DNA of 64,000 bases from Telopea speciosissima. Lineage: Eukaryota; Streptophyta; Magnoliopsida; Proteales; Proteaceae. This document shows, piece by piece, positions 39,024-49,552 of this stretch (position 1 is its first letter; each line of letters begins with the position of its first letter). The stretch lies in assembly GCF_018873765.1 (NCBI RefSeq), contig NC_057924.1:8742001-8806000 (forward strand). Direction: 5' to 3'. The position numbers and the translations under genes were made by a program. Below the pieces are notes generated by a model. That model did no database searches. It was given only the letters and a program-made list of their open reading frames with translations, and was not told the DNA's origin.

Positions 39024-40694
39024 GGGTAATTTACACATACCACCCCTGAGGTTTACGAAAGGATGATTTTACCCCAGTTTTGGAAAATTCTGCGTACCCT
39101 CCTGAGATTTACAAACGGTGACAAATAAACCCATTCCGTCAGTTTATGACTAACACTGTTAAAATCAAAAGGTAAAGTGACAAAAATGCCCCTTCAAGAA
39201 AAGAAAAAAAAACTGCAACTCATCTTCCCCAAATCGATTTGGGGAAGATAAGTTGCAGGTATCCTTGTAAGGAACACCATGGAACTGATCCTGATTCACT
39301 CTCCTTCCTTTCCCTCTTCCATTTGCTTTAGGTTTTAACCCATTTGTATCTGTGTTTCTAGCTTTTGCTTTTAACTCTACGATCAGCTTTATTTCTGTTC
39401 AGAATCTAGGGTTTGTTAATTGTTACCGTCTTCAAAACTGCAATTTAAGTTCAAAGAGTAATAACTAATGGGATTTTATGCTGCTTTGATTAGGTTAAAA
39501 AATTCCGGATTCATGAGATAGAGTTGTCATTCATGCAAGGCGCTGAAACTACGAACGATGGGGTGGATTTGATCCTGTATCGAGCGCAAATGTGAAACCT
39601 CCCGGAGTTGAGTTGTGGGCTGTCTTCGATGTCCCCAAGATCAGGTCGATTCAACCTGAAAAAATCTAACCCACACCTTCTCGGGTCCCTTCTGTGCTTC
39701 GATTAACTTCTATGTTCGCACAATTTCCTCCCCATCTCCTTCTTCTCCGCTCGGGTTTCCTCTTCTTCTTCCTAATCTTCTTTTGTTTTTTCTGCTCCAT
39801 ATTTTTTTGCACCACAGCCGACAATGGATTTCAGAGAGCTTGAAAAAAAATGATGGCAGCCAATGGATTCTGATTCTGTGTTGGGTTTGGAAAAATGAGA
39901 ATAAAAGAAAAGAAATAGGGATCCGATGGTTATTGGGAGGGAAAATGGAAAAGGAAATCAAAGACATGATGGGATCAGAAATGATAAATTAGTTGAGGAT
40001 GGGTGTGGTCATGGCTGGAATTCAATTTGGGGTTTTGCTTAGACAAGGATGCGGGTTAGATTAGAAGTGAAAAGAAATGGAGAGGAGAATCGGTGATGGT
40101 GGGATGAGGGTTTTTAGAATGAAAATGATAAAAAAAAATGAAGAGAAAAGAATAGGGATGAAAGGAGAAATAGGGGTTAGTGGAGATGATGGCGGTTTTA
40201 GCAGAGATGGGTTTTGAGAGAGGGTCGGTGATGGGGTTTCGGAAATGGAAGATGTATTTGCTTTTGGACTTGGAATCATCTACTGCTTATGCTGCTCTAC
40301 ATTGGAGCTTTCGACCATTCTCAGGTACCCTTAGATATGGTGATCTGCCACGGGAGGTTGTTTTTACTGAGAACCTAACTCCCTGGTTGAAGTTGCTCCC
40401 TTGTCGAGATAAAACTGGGCCTGCTGTTCTAATGGACAGACCTTCTATCTATAGCCTGCAACTCATCTTTCCCCAATCGATTTGGGGAAGATGAGTTGCA
40501 GGTTTTTTTTTGTTTTTTTGAAGGGGTATTTTTGTCACTTTATCTTTTGATTTTAACAGTGTTGGTCATAAACTGACGGAATGGGTTTATTTGTTACTAT
40601 TTGTAAACCTCTGGGGGGTATGCAGAATTCTCCAAAACTGGAGGGTAAAATCATCCTTTCGTCAAACCTCAAGGGTGATATGTGTAAATTACCC
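39024..40694. mobile_element. MULE 2, Pack-MULE carrying PIG-T gene pieces
   Basis: Inverted arms of about 235 bases start GGGTAATTTACACATA and end TATGTGTAAATTACCC. The 9-bp target duplications TCATATTTT (39015-39023) and TCAGATTTT (40695-40703) differ at one base. Each arm ends inward in its own 46-nt palindrome (39213-39258 and 40456-40501) centred on ATCGAT. The interior carries two stretches of a PIG-T gene (see that entry) separated by about 570 bases of other origin. No transposase is present. The element lies 198 bases upstream of the tail-anchored gene's start codon. Confidence 0.9.
39494..40455 (+). pseudogene. Captured PIG-T (GPI transamidase subunit) fragments
   Basis: PIG-T/Gpi16 is an ER-membrane subunit of the complex that attaches GPI anchors. 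The first piece (39494-39705) begins after an acceptor-like TTGATTAG and reads VKKFRIHEIELSFMQG, then, one frame over, NYERWGGFDPVSSANV, KPPGVELWAVFDVPK and later HTFSGPFCASINF. The second piece (40277-40455) reads [20 protein letters not shown], then [20 protein letters not shown] and [16 protein letters not shown]. These are consecutive parts of the plant PIG-T N-terminal half, here split by about 570 bases of unrelated sequence. One base is missing in the GRW codon run near 39541 and another frame change follows FDVPK. Flanking intron sequence shows capture from genomic DNA rather than from mRNA. It cannot encode a working subunit. Confidence 0.88.
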
Positions 40695-40913
40695 TCAGAT
40701 TTTTTTGTATTTAGCAAGAGTGTTAATCGGGTCCGGTTAATCGGTTCGGTTCAAAATCGATTGAAAATATAATGTATAAAATAAAACCGATCCATTTATT
40801 AAATGGTTTTAATATCTCAATCGAAACTAATTGATAAAGAATTATGATTAAGTGGTATTATTAGTTTTCAGTTTTGGTATTCGGTATCGTTGTCTATTCG
40901 AGTTGATAATTTT

Positions 40914-41444
40914 GGGTTCAATTGGGAATGAACCTATTTTTGTTGAACTTGAACCCCTTCATCTAGTCTCAAACTGTTATTTAAGAAATAATAATAGATT
41001 AAATTAATTTACATGGCATAAATTTACTACTACAAAACATTATAAAGGATATACGAAATGTCAAGGCTAATAGGTTTTTTAATCAATTTAGGGTTCAATT
41101 GGGAATGAACCTATTTTTGTTGAACTTGAGCCCCTTCATCTAGTCTCAAACTGTTATTTAAGAAATAATAATAGATTAAATTAATTTACATGGCATAAAT
41201 TTACTACTACAAAACATTATAAAGGATATACAAAATGTCAAGGCTAATAGGTGTTTTAATCAATTTAGGGTTCAATTGGGAATGAACCTATTTTTGTTGA
41301 ACTTGAACCCCTTCATCTAGTCTCAAACTGTTATTTAAGAAACAATAATAGATTAAATTAATTTACATGGCATAAATTTACTACTACAAAACATTATAAA
41401 GGATATACGAAATGTCAAGGCTAATAGGTTTTTTAATCAATTTA
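40914..41444 (+). repeat. Tandem array, 177 bp x 3
   Basis: Copies start at 40914, 41091 and 41268 (period 177). They are almost identical; differences are single bases such as ATACGAAATG / ATACAAAATG. There is no open frame. The near-identity means the amplification is recent. Confidence 0.95.
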
Positions 41445-41891
41445 GTATGAATAATTGGTTAAAAATCATATTGGTTCTAAATTCTAATTGGTTTTAATCG
41501 ATTCAAAACCAATGGTTTATTGGTTAAAAAATGAATCAAATTGTTTAACAAATTATTTTATTTTTAAACCAAAACCAAACAAATTAGTAAACGATTTATT
41601 GGTTCCGTTATAAACATTCGATTTTGATTTTCAGTTTGCAATTGACACGATTATGTATTAGAAAACATAACCTTCTTTTGATGGTCCATTATCTTATTCC
41701 TAAAAGATATTTTAATCAACATTTTACTCCCAAAAAAAATCTTTTAATCAATGCTAGAAAAGGAATTTTAAAATAACTTGAAATTGTTTCTTGTGAAGTC
41801 ATTTTCAAGAATCGTTGTCTTACATGTCTCTCCCAAAACATATGTAAAAGAATAGGGTTTTACCCTTATTAAAAATAATGTTTTGGAAAAA

Positions 41892-42010
41892 AGACCTCTG
41901 TCCAGGAGTGTGGCCTACGCCAGCACTCCCATGAATCTATCTCTCTCCTCCCCATGTGAAAAGACACATCTTCCATCTTGTTTTAAGGAGGAGAGGTTTG
42001 CACTCCCATA
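41892..42010. repeat. Dispersed repeat, copy 1
   Basis: It shares GCCAGCACTCCCATGA, a CTCTCTCCTC block and TGAAAAGACAC with 60477-60620. Both look like one arm of a foldback MITE; CACTCCCAT recurs inverted or nearby. Superfamily unknown. Confidence 0.5.
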
Positions 42011-42660
42011 CAGAAAACTGCTTCCGTAATGTTTTATACTAAAAGAGCAAAAAAGTAAAATTACATAGGAAAAATATGTACCCCCTCCCCTCTAAGTGTG
42101 CCTAATATCAAGTTAGTAATTAAGTTTTTAAAAATATCTACCCCTCCCCTACTCTATAAAGATTATATCAATCGTACCCTAACCGTTAAGGTGTGGAACC
42201 CATGCCCCATGAAGGGGTCAAATCTATCCCCACTCATCCCCATGTGGGTAGCCGACTCTCCTAGGTTTTGCTTATCTTGGAAGCAAATGGTTTTGCTTAT
42301 CTTAGAAGCAAATGACAAATACATTTGTCATGCATTCGAAATTAATGGTTAAAAAATCAACTCTTGCTGGCCAAATGATTTGAGTGGATCGCCATGTCAA
42401 ATGTCAATGAAATAATTCTTAATAGTAGAATACAGAGCTAATCTAGTGATTCTCAGGTGGTCAAATCTAATATCGGCCACATTCCAATCAATTAAAGCTC
42501 GAGTTTTATATACAAGAAGGTCCCCATGATATATTGCTTACCTATCAAATTTGGACTGAATCAGAAATGGGTTTATAATAGCATAAAATTGTGAAAATTC
42601 ATTGCATTTTGAGAAATAAATGAATAAAAAATATTAGAAATAGTAGGGAAAGGTGCAATT

Positions 42661-43522
42661 TGATAAGGCATAAAACACCCCACCAATCAGAAGTTGTCAC
42701 CTGGCCGAACTGAGCTCGGTGGAAAATCGGGCCGACCCGATCTTCGACGAACCTTACTGCTTGGCCGGGCTCGTCGAACACATCCAAGTCAACCAAACGC
42801 TGAGCCGAACTCGTACGGGTCGGACGAAGCTGACCTAGTGGGCCGAGCTCTTCGGCCGATCTCTGGCCGCATGGCACGGCAGACAGGTACCAACCCAAAG
42901 ATCCCCCATCGCGGCTGAGCAGCATGCCCGCCGACCCCACGGTCCGAGCCTATTCAGGTCGGTCTTGATTGGAGCACCATAGCTCGGCCAAGCTCACATA
43001 ACTAGTGATGACCCTCAAGTCATACGGGCCGGGGCCGAGCTCCTAAGCCGAGCTCTGAGGCCGACCTCCCAGGCCGAGCCCTCCTCCACAGAAGCTACCA
43101 TAACGTCCCACTAGGGATCGCGGGGCCACGTCAGCACCACCCGAGAATCACAGGATAAGAATTGAGTCACGATCTCATCATGATACCGAATCATACTCCC
43201 ATGAGGACTCTTACCTTAACAAGAGTCCGACCCCGAAAGAAACTCGCCACTCCACTCCGCTCTGCGGGAAGAACCTTACTAAACAAGGACTCTTACCATA
43301 TTAGGACTCCTCCAACCGCCTCATCTTCCTCTATAAATACTAAGGTATGGAGTTCTATTGCTCATCTGACTTTTACTAGCTGTTACACTGTTGCACTGGT
43401 GATCTAACTTGAGCATCGGAGAGTCCTAGGCCGGAGCCACACCGGCTCTCTTGTGCTCATCACTTGGTCTTTGCAGGCTCATCCGTGGGCGAACCAAGCA
43501 TCGGAGGTTTCCACACGCAACA
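42661..43522. mobile_element. Solo LTR, GC-rich, Ty3/gypsy-like, 862 bp, fossil
   Basis: It starts TGATAAGGCATAAAACACC and ends CACACGCAACA. A perfect 5-bp duplication, CAATT, flanks it (42656-42660 and 43523-43527). A TATA box (CTATAAATAC) lies at 43331, followed by GTGATCTAACTTGAGCATCGG, the usual R/U5 wording of plant Ty3/gypsy LTRs. The base composition is far richer in GC than its surroundings. No second LTR or internal region is present, so it is the product of LTR-LTR recombination. Confidence 0.88.
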
Positions 43523-43527
43523 CAATT

Positions 43528-44337
43528 ATATGAGGGTAAATGATAAAATTTTGAGCAAGAGACCGATGTCTTGTCGTGTAACGTTTGTACCAATGCAGGG
43601 GTCAATGAAAACATGCACAAAAGCATAAACATATATGGTGTTTTTTATTTTATAAGGGCATAGCTGTAATTTTACATGCTCCTGTATCAAGACACAGGGG
43701 CCTCGGGACCAATTACCCCTTTTTTTCTCTTAAGTTTTGTAATTAAAATTGACATGTGGTTAATCTAAATAATATCATTTCCATTCAATATTTGGATTTT
43801 TCAATTCATCCTTCCATGTGGCACATTAGGCTGTCAAATTTAAGAGTTCACTCCAATCATCCTCCAATGGATTAATTCGTAGGTGAATTCCATGAAACAA
43901 TACCTATTCAAACTTGGGATCGGGACTCAATGCCTATTCAAATTTTAAACAACTAAGTCTTCTTAATTTGATCTCGAATCGAGTTTATTGTTTTTCTTCG
44001 ATCATTTTTGGATGATGGATATGATACATATCTTTGGTTTGAAAATTGACATCTTAATGGTGTGTTCATTGCGGCGGAACATCTGTAACTCTAAGGCTGT
44101 TTTGAGCTTGGGGAGAAATATTTCCATCATTTTGTTGACTTTAAGAATAATTAGAAAATCAGGTTTACTGATACGACTCGTCTTCTCAAAAAATTGAAGA
44201 CTCGGCCTGATCACTCCGAATCAAAACGAGCCATATTTTTATATTAACATCCACAAAAGTGGGTAACCGCTTTTATCCGATGGTTCATAATGCTACGATA
44301 AGAGTCTAGACTCTAGACAAGAGAGGATTTCAAGGCT
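43528..44337. other. Intergenic stretch
   Basis: AT-rich sequence between the solo LTR and MULE 3. No gene or repeat was recognised. Confidence 0.5.
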
Positions 44338-44346
44338 GATCATGTG

Positions 44347-45756
44347 CGATTTGGCTCCTGTCCTGCAGTGGCAGGAGCTGGAGCATCAGCAGTTCAGCAC
44401 CCCCCTGAGATCTCTCCACCTGGCCAGCAATGAATCCAACGGCCATAATTAATAAACTTTATTTTTTACCCATTTGTTTCTCTCACCCGACCAGACTGAG
44501 TATACCCGACCCGATGTGTTTCTCTTCTCCTTTCTGGTTTTCTCCATTTTCCGTGGTTGACGTCGTGCAATGGCGACCGACGAAGGACGACGGCGACGGG
44601 AACGGCAATGCTAACCAGGTATTTCTCTCTCTCATTTGTGTTCTGAAACCCTAAAACTGGTACATTCCAGTTGAAAAACTCATACCATTTTTTTGTTGCA
44701 GAAAACAGAAAATAAAAATCAAACCCAAAAGTTTGAAAAAACAGAAATTGATCGAAGAGAAATCCGATTGTTTCCGCTTCATCGCTAGAACTGAAGATGT
44801 AGGTGATGAAGTGATAGCCCACACCATTGAATTCATCCCGGTGTTACAAAAATTGTGATCAAAGGGAATAATCTTCTCGAATTGTATCTAGACGAGCTCG
44901 AGATCGATCTGTGGAGATTCAGGCTTCCACCATCGACAAAGCCAGAAATTGCTAATGCTGTTTATGTTGATGGAGAACTAATCGTGACTGTCCCCAAGGG
45001 TGTCAGCAGCGACGACTCCGATGATGATGCGAATGAATAAGAAGAAGAAGGTTGGGGTGAGGGAAATGGGGATCTCAGAGGTGGAGTGGGTATTCTTGTC
45101 CTTGTACAGTAATTCTTCTTTCCATTCCCATGTCTTCAAAACAACAATAATTCTGTTTAAGATCTTGGGCTGAAATTAAAAAATTGCCTTTGATTGCTTT
45201 TGATGGTTGATGCTGTTAAATTTTCTGTTATTTTCTCTTCTTCTTCTTCTTGATCTTTTTTGTCTGTTTCTTACATCCTGCATCTCTGTGCGTCAATTTT
45301 AAAGTAATTATGTTGGGGGAAGATCTGATTGAATTCTTCAGAACTGAGCTACGACGGCACGGAAACCCTTCCTAATCCGTCAGGCTGATCTTTCATGGAC
45401 TGTACCCAGTTTTAGGGTTTCAAAACGCAAATGAGAGAGAGATAGAAAAGGAGAGAGAAGAAAACCTAGTTCGTCGTCGCCATCGCCAGGTGCAGTAGGT
45501 CGAGTTCAACAGGGAAGATGCAATGGCTAGAGTTCAACCAGGGAAGATGGAGGTTCACAGCAAAAGGGGCAGAGAGAGGAACTAGGGTTTTGAGATTTAG
45601 TCGGGTCGGGTTTATCAAACGAGAGGGTGAGAGAGGAAGATGGGTTAATATTGGACTCTCTCTTATGACCGTTGGATGCACCCCTGGCCAGATGGAGAAA
45701 TCTCAGGGGGTGTTGGACGCTCCAGCTCCCGCCACTGCAGGACAGGAGCCAAATCC
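44347..45756. mobile_element. MULE 3, Pack-MULE carrying an HSP20-like gene piece
   Basis: Inverted arms of about 120 bases begin CGATTTGGCTCCTGTCCTGC and end GCAGGACAGGAGCCAAATCC. The 9-bp target duplications GATCATGTG (44338-44346) and GATCACGTG (45757-45765) differ at one base. The TIR sequence differs from those of MULEs 1, 2 and 4, so this is a separate family. The interior carries an intron-containing fragment of an HSP20-like gene (see that entry). No transposase is present. Confidence 0.88.
44571..45040 (+). pseudogene. Captured HSP20-like gene fragment
   Basis: A first exon piece ending at 44618 reads WRPTKDDGDGNGNANQ. An intron with GT/AG ends (44619-44701) follows. The second exon (44702-45040) reads KQKLIEEKSDCFRFIARTED, then after a frame change HPGVTKIVIKGNNLLELYLD, then ELEIDLWRFRLPPSTKPEIA and AVYVDGELIVTVPKG, with an acidic SSDDSDDDANE tail. 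The end of the alpha-crystallin fold (FRLP...GELIVTVPK) is recognisable. I believe the parent belongs to a plant group of HSP20-like chaperone-superfamily proteins with little-known roles. The retained intron shows capture from genomic DNA. One frame change near 44845 means it is probably not functional as the parent protein. Confidence 0.7.
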
Positions 45757-45765
45757 GATCACGTG

Positions 45766-47026
45766 CCAACTAATATTTGGCAAAACCGATGTTTGATGAT
45801 TTTTTATTTAAAAAATCAATTTGCCATTGTTTCCTAAGAATAACCAGTAGAATGGGGAAATCTACATGATTAGCCACATTTGACTTTTCTCTTCTCTCCA
45901 CCCCTGTATTTTATTTTACCTTTATACCCCTAAATTCTTCCAACTTCTTCTTCTTCCCCGTGCCGCCACTCCCATCCCGTTACCATCCCACCTCCCCTCC
46001 TCCTCTCCTCCTCTTGCAACTTCTTCTTCTTCTTCTTCAACCGCCTTCATCCCACCCCTAATTTCCTTTTTTTTCTTTTTTCTTCCTTTTTCCTCTGATC
46101 ACCTGCGCAATGGAAACAGAAATAGGTATCTGTGGGAGTCAATTCTGATCCTTCGGTTTCGTATACGCCAGATTCTTAATCTTTGAAAACGAAGGGATGA
46201 ACAAATGAGACGGAAAAGTTATTCTTTCAACCATCTTTCCTCATCCGAGGTGAGCGTCGGGTTTTGTGGAACCCTCTTAAGTTTTTTGCCGTCCAACGAG
46301 GAAGATGGTATTGAAGAACCGGCATAAGGTTGATCAGCCCAGATGGATAAAGTACTCGAAATTATAAAGAGAGAAAAAGACGAAGATACTAAAAAATGGA
46401 GATCGATGATCGATCCTTGTATGGATATACATTTTTTTTTTTTTTTTCTTCTGTTTTTCTTCTATTTTTTAAAATTGTCGAACTCTTTTTCTTTGGACTA
46501 AGGAGACGAATTGGTCGTGGTGACGGCTGTTAATGTGATTGTTACCCATTTGAGAAGAAAGACATGAAATCTAACAGAATATCTTCAGTCCCATGGATTC
46601 CAATTTTTCCCCTCTCCTTACAATCTTGGCTGAATCATTTCCCTTTCGTAAGAGTGGGATTTCTGGTTTCGTTTATGTTCTTGTTTTGGCTTTAGATCGA
46701 AGCGATGCAGTTGACTGTCGCTGCTAGTTGGAATCTGTAGTGTTTGGCTCTGATGTTGACGATGGGTGTTACAGGAGAAGGTGTGGAGCGGAAGGGATTG
46801 TAGGGGGTTGCAGAGGGATGGGGATTGTAGGGAGTTGTTTGTGTTAGAAGAAGAAGAGGAGTGGGTGGGGGCAAAAATGTCAAAAAATATAATATAAATG
46901 AACACTGAATACTGTTTTGGATAGTTTTGTAAACTCAAACTCAAAACAGTGTATTTTTGTTCATTGAAACAATGAGTGGTCAGTTTTGTAAATACAAACC
47001 TAATACTAGCTAATCAGGTAATTTTC
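45766..47026. other. Intergenic stretch, possible unrecognised transposon
   Basis: It contains pyrimidine-rich blocks (CTTCTTCTTC) near 45950 and a purine-rich block near 46850, perhaps two ends of a diverged inverted-repeat element. I could not pair the ends or find a target duplication. No gene was seen. Confidence 0.35.
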
Positions 47027-47199
47027 CAAGGAATGTTTCCATCAAAGAATGGGGTTTATTCGATCAAGTCTTCTTATCATCATTTAACAAACATACAAAC
47101 GGATAAGAGGAATCTGGTACCATCAACCTCTACAAACCATTCATGGTCATCAATTTCAGATGAGATTTTGAAGATTATATGGAAGTGTAGTAGCCTACC

Positions 47200-48480
47200 T
47201 GTAGGAACCGCGGCCTCGGGATGTGGGTTCCTCCGCCTTGTGGGCAGGATCCATTAGGTTTCTATGGTCCCTTGACGACGAGGGTTTGTGGATGGCATCG
47301 CATTTCGATGTATCAACATAAGAGGATGAGATCATGCTTCATAAATTAAAATAAAAATGGATTCAATACCTAAGATTTGGGTCTAGGATCCGATAGGTGT
47401 AACCCCATCTGAGACAAACGGAAAGGACTACATAATTCCATCTGCTTTTGTCAGAGATTCCAAGTAAGTGGTCAGATTACGAGTGTGGAAAGATATTAGC
47501 ATTACATCTCGTCCGATCAAACCGATCTTTCTACTAGTTGCTAGATGTAGAAGATTCTTCTGTAATAACACGTCTTATATCAACATGCAAGATTAAATTA
47601 TGATGCATCAAACATAAAGAAAAGAAAAAAAAAAAGGTTCACCTTTTGGGATTGGTGTGTGGTTTGTGTGATTACACTTTCATTAAAAAAAAATAATAAT
47701 AATAATTTACTATGTACACTAAAGTGAACTACTTTAGTGGTCTACATGGTGTCAAAAATAATAAGAAAAAAAGAGACAAATATTTGCCAAGAAACAAAAG
47801 AAATAAAGGAAAATGTACAAAATATGAAATATACGATGTCTCACGGCTCAGGTGGAGATGGACGATCAGCTTGTCTCTCTCCTATCGAATAAAGTAATGA
47901 CTATGTAAAAAGAGATTTTGTTACTCAAACTTCGAGCAGAGTAACAATTGTATATGGGAATTCTCTACTTGTACCTGGACAAAGCAACGGTTGTATATTA
48001 GCCAAATGTGGATCAAGGATTAAGGGAAAGCAAGACTTCGAACCAGAACAACCTTTAGGTAGGGTAATTGAAGGATCTACCAATGGGGAAGGATGATCGA
48101 AGCTAGCAATAGGGGGACTAAAAAAGATATGGGAAATGCTCAAAAAGAGCAAAAATGGGAGAAAAATGGGAGTGGTGAGCCGTCCAAGGGTCTTTCTAGC
48201 TTGAAAAATGAGGGTGGGGTCACCCCTATTTATAGGGGTAATCTAGTCATTCGCGACGCCGCATAGAGGTCATCTGGCTAACGTAGGCCTATGGTCCCCC
48301 CCTCTATGCGGCATGGTGGTTTTTCCGCATCGCAAGGGATTAAAACCCGCATCGCTGCACTTCTTTCCGCGTTGGGGAACTTAGGTGCAAGGGCAATAGT
48401 CCGTTTTAAGAGAAATACCGATGTCAATCCGTGTTCTGTTGTTATAATCGCCAAAGGGGCAACAAAATTCAGTGTCCACA
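47200..48480. mobile_element. Solo LTR (~1.28 kb) inserted in a LINE, fossil
   Basis: It starts TGTAGGAACCGCGGCC and ends AGTGTCCACA. Flanks CTACC (47195-47199) and TTACC (48481-48485) fit a 5-bp duplication with one mismatch, and the host LINE reading frame resumes directly after it. It contains a palindromic segment near 48255-48315 (CCGCATAGAGG / CCTCTATGCGG). No internal region or partner LTR is present. The superfamily is uncertain. Confidence 0.75.
47641..47693 (+). repeat. Poly-A-tailed short motif, copy 3
   Basis: ACCTTTTGGGATTGGTGTGT, then GGTTTGTGTGATTACACTTT and CATT plus an A run. It lies inside the solo LTR at 47200-48480, so it inserted after that LTR. Confidence 0.5.
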
Positions 48481-49552
48481 TTACCCAAGATCAAGCAACT
48501 TTTATGGAGGTCATGTGCATCCAGTCTAGCAACTGCAATTGCTTTGTGTCAAAGAGGGGTTGATGTTGATCCTAACTGCTACTGCTGTCCAGAGGTGGAA
48601 ACAAATCTCTCATATTTTCTTTGAATGCTCTTTTGTTAGAGCTATCTGGTTTGGGCTTTAAGGTTCCACCATATGGTTCTATGACAGTGGCTGATTGGAT
48701 TAAAGGATGGTCTTACTTCTCACAGTTTGGCAAAACTACTGCAAAAGAAATGATTACCTTAAGTTACATTTATTTGTTGGTACTTATGGATAGCACGTAA
48801 TAATGCAGTTTTTGGAAGAGGTTCTTGGACACCTGAAGATGTAATACAGGTATCGAATTCTGCTTTCATTGAGTATACACTTGCATTGGCATCTAGAACA
48901 GCAAATCAAGGAAAACTTAATAATGAAGAGGTTGCTACCTTTACTGTAGTTCAAGAGACACCATGCACTGATATTGATGGAATAACTACTCCAGTTTTAT
49001 GGATTCTGCCTCCATCAGACCATATCAAATTTAACAGTGATGCTAGTATATATAGTACTGGTATCAAACAATGGAGTTGTTGGCTATATTGGTTGTAATT
49101 CCCAAGGGCGATCTACGATAGTTGTTTCTAACCCTTCACAATTTCTGGATCTAGTCGTAGGTGAAGCGGTCTGTATCCGAGCAGCTATGTTAGAGGCCAT
49201 CTCAGAAGACTATGGATATGTTATTTGTGAAAATGATAACAAGGGTGTTATCTCTCTTTTGCAAGGTGGTATTGTAGCAGTGACTTTGTCTTTGAACCCT
49301 ATCCTTGAGGACATCATACATTTGTATTCTTATTTTGTATCTTCTGCTTTTAGCTTTGTTCCAAGGGAGAATGACAACATTGCTGATCCCTGGCTAGGAG
49401 GGCATTGTCTGTAGTGTGTAAGATAGTTTGACCCAACTCCAATCCGTGGATTTGGGACATAGTGTCTTTCTCCCCGTGTGCACTCCACGCATTGTATGAA
49501 TAAATTTCCCTATCTCCTCAATGTAAGGGGGAAACACCCCAGAAAAAAAAAA

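Larger units (their letters stand above)
40704..42655. repeat. hAT-like repeat with an internal 3 x 177-bp tandem array, plus flanking MITE
   Basis: The region 40715-41655 opens GTTAATCGGGTCCGGTTAATC and closes CAGTTTGCAATTGACACG, with degenerate AATCGGTTCGGTT-type units near both sides, in the style of an hAT MITE. Within it a 177-bp unit beginning GGGTTCAATTGGGAATGAAC repeats three times from 40914 to about 41444 with very few differences. At 41892-42010 sits a repeat shared with 60477-60620 (GCCAGCACTCCCATGA…CTCTCTCCTC). No gene was seen up to 42655. Confidence 0.6.
47027..49552 (+). mobile_element. LINE (L1-like, RNase H-bearing) 3' part, split by a solo LTR
   Basis: The first part (47027-47199) reads FPSKNGVYSIKSSYHHL and ends EILKIIWKCSSLP, the tail of a plant LINE reverse transcriptase. 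After the 47200-48480 insertion the frame continues KIKQLLWRSCASSLATAI, then the zinc-knuckle CQRGVDVDPNCYCCPEVETN and FECSFVRAIWFG. Next comes the RNase H-like domain: WILPPSDHIKFNSDASIYS, VGEAVCIRAAMLEAISED and FVPRENDNIADPWLG. It ends with an A tail (about 49541-49552). The element is 5'-truncated, with several frame changes. Confidence 0.85.

Noticed and set aside
45836-46990. Possible fifth MULE between MULE 3 and the LINE
   Set aside because: Pyrimidine-rich and purine-rich blocks suggest ends, but no inverted match or 9-bp duplication could be found by eye.
48278-48563. Open frames on both strands
   Set aside because: They lie across the solo LTR/LINE junction and are not genes of their own.
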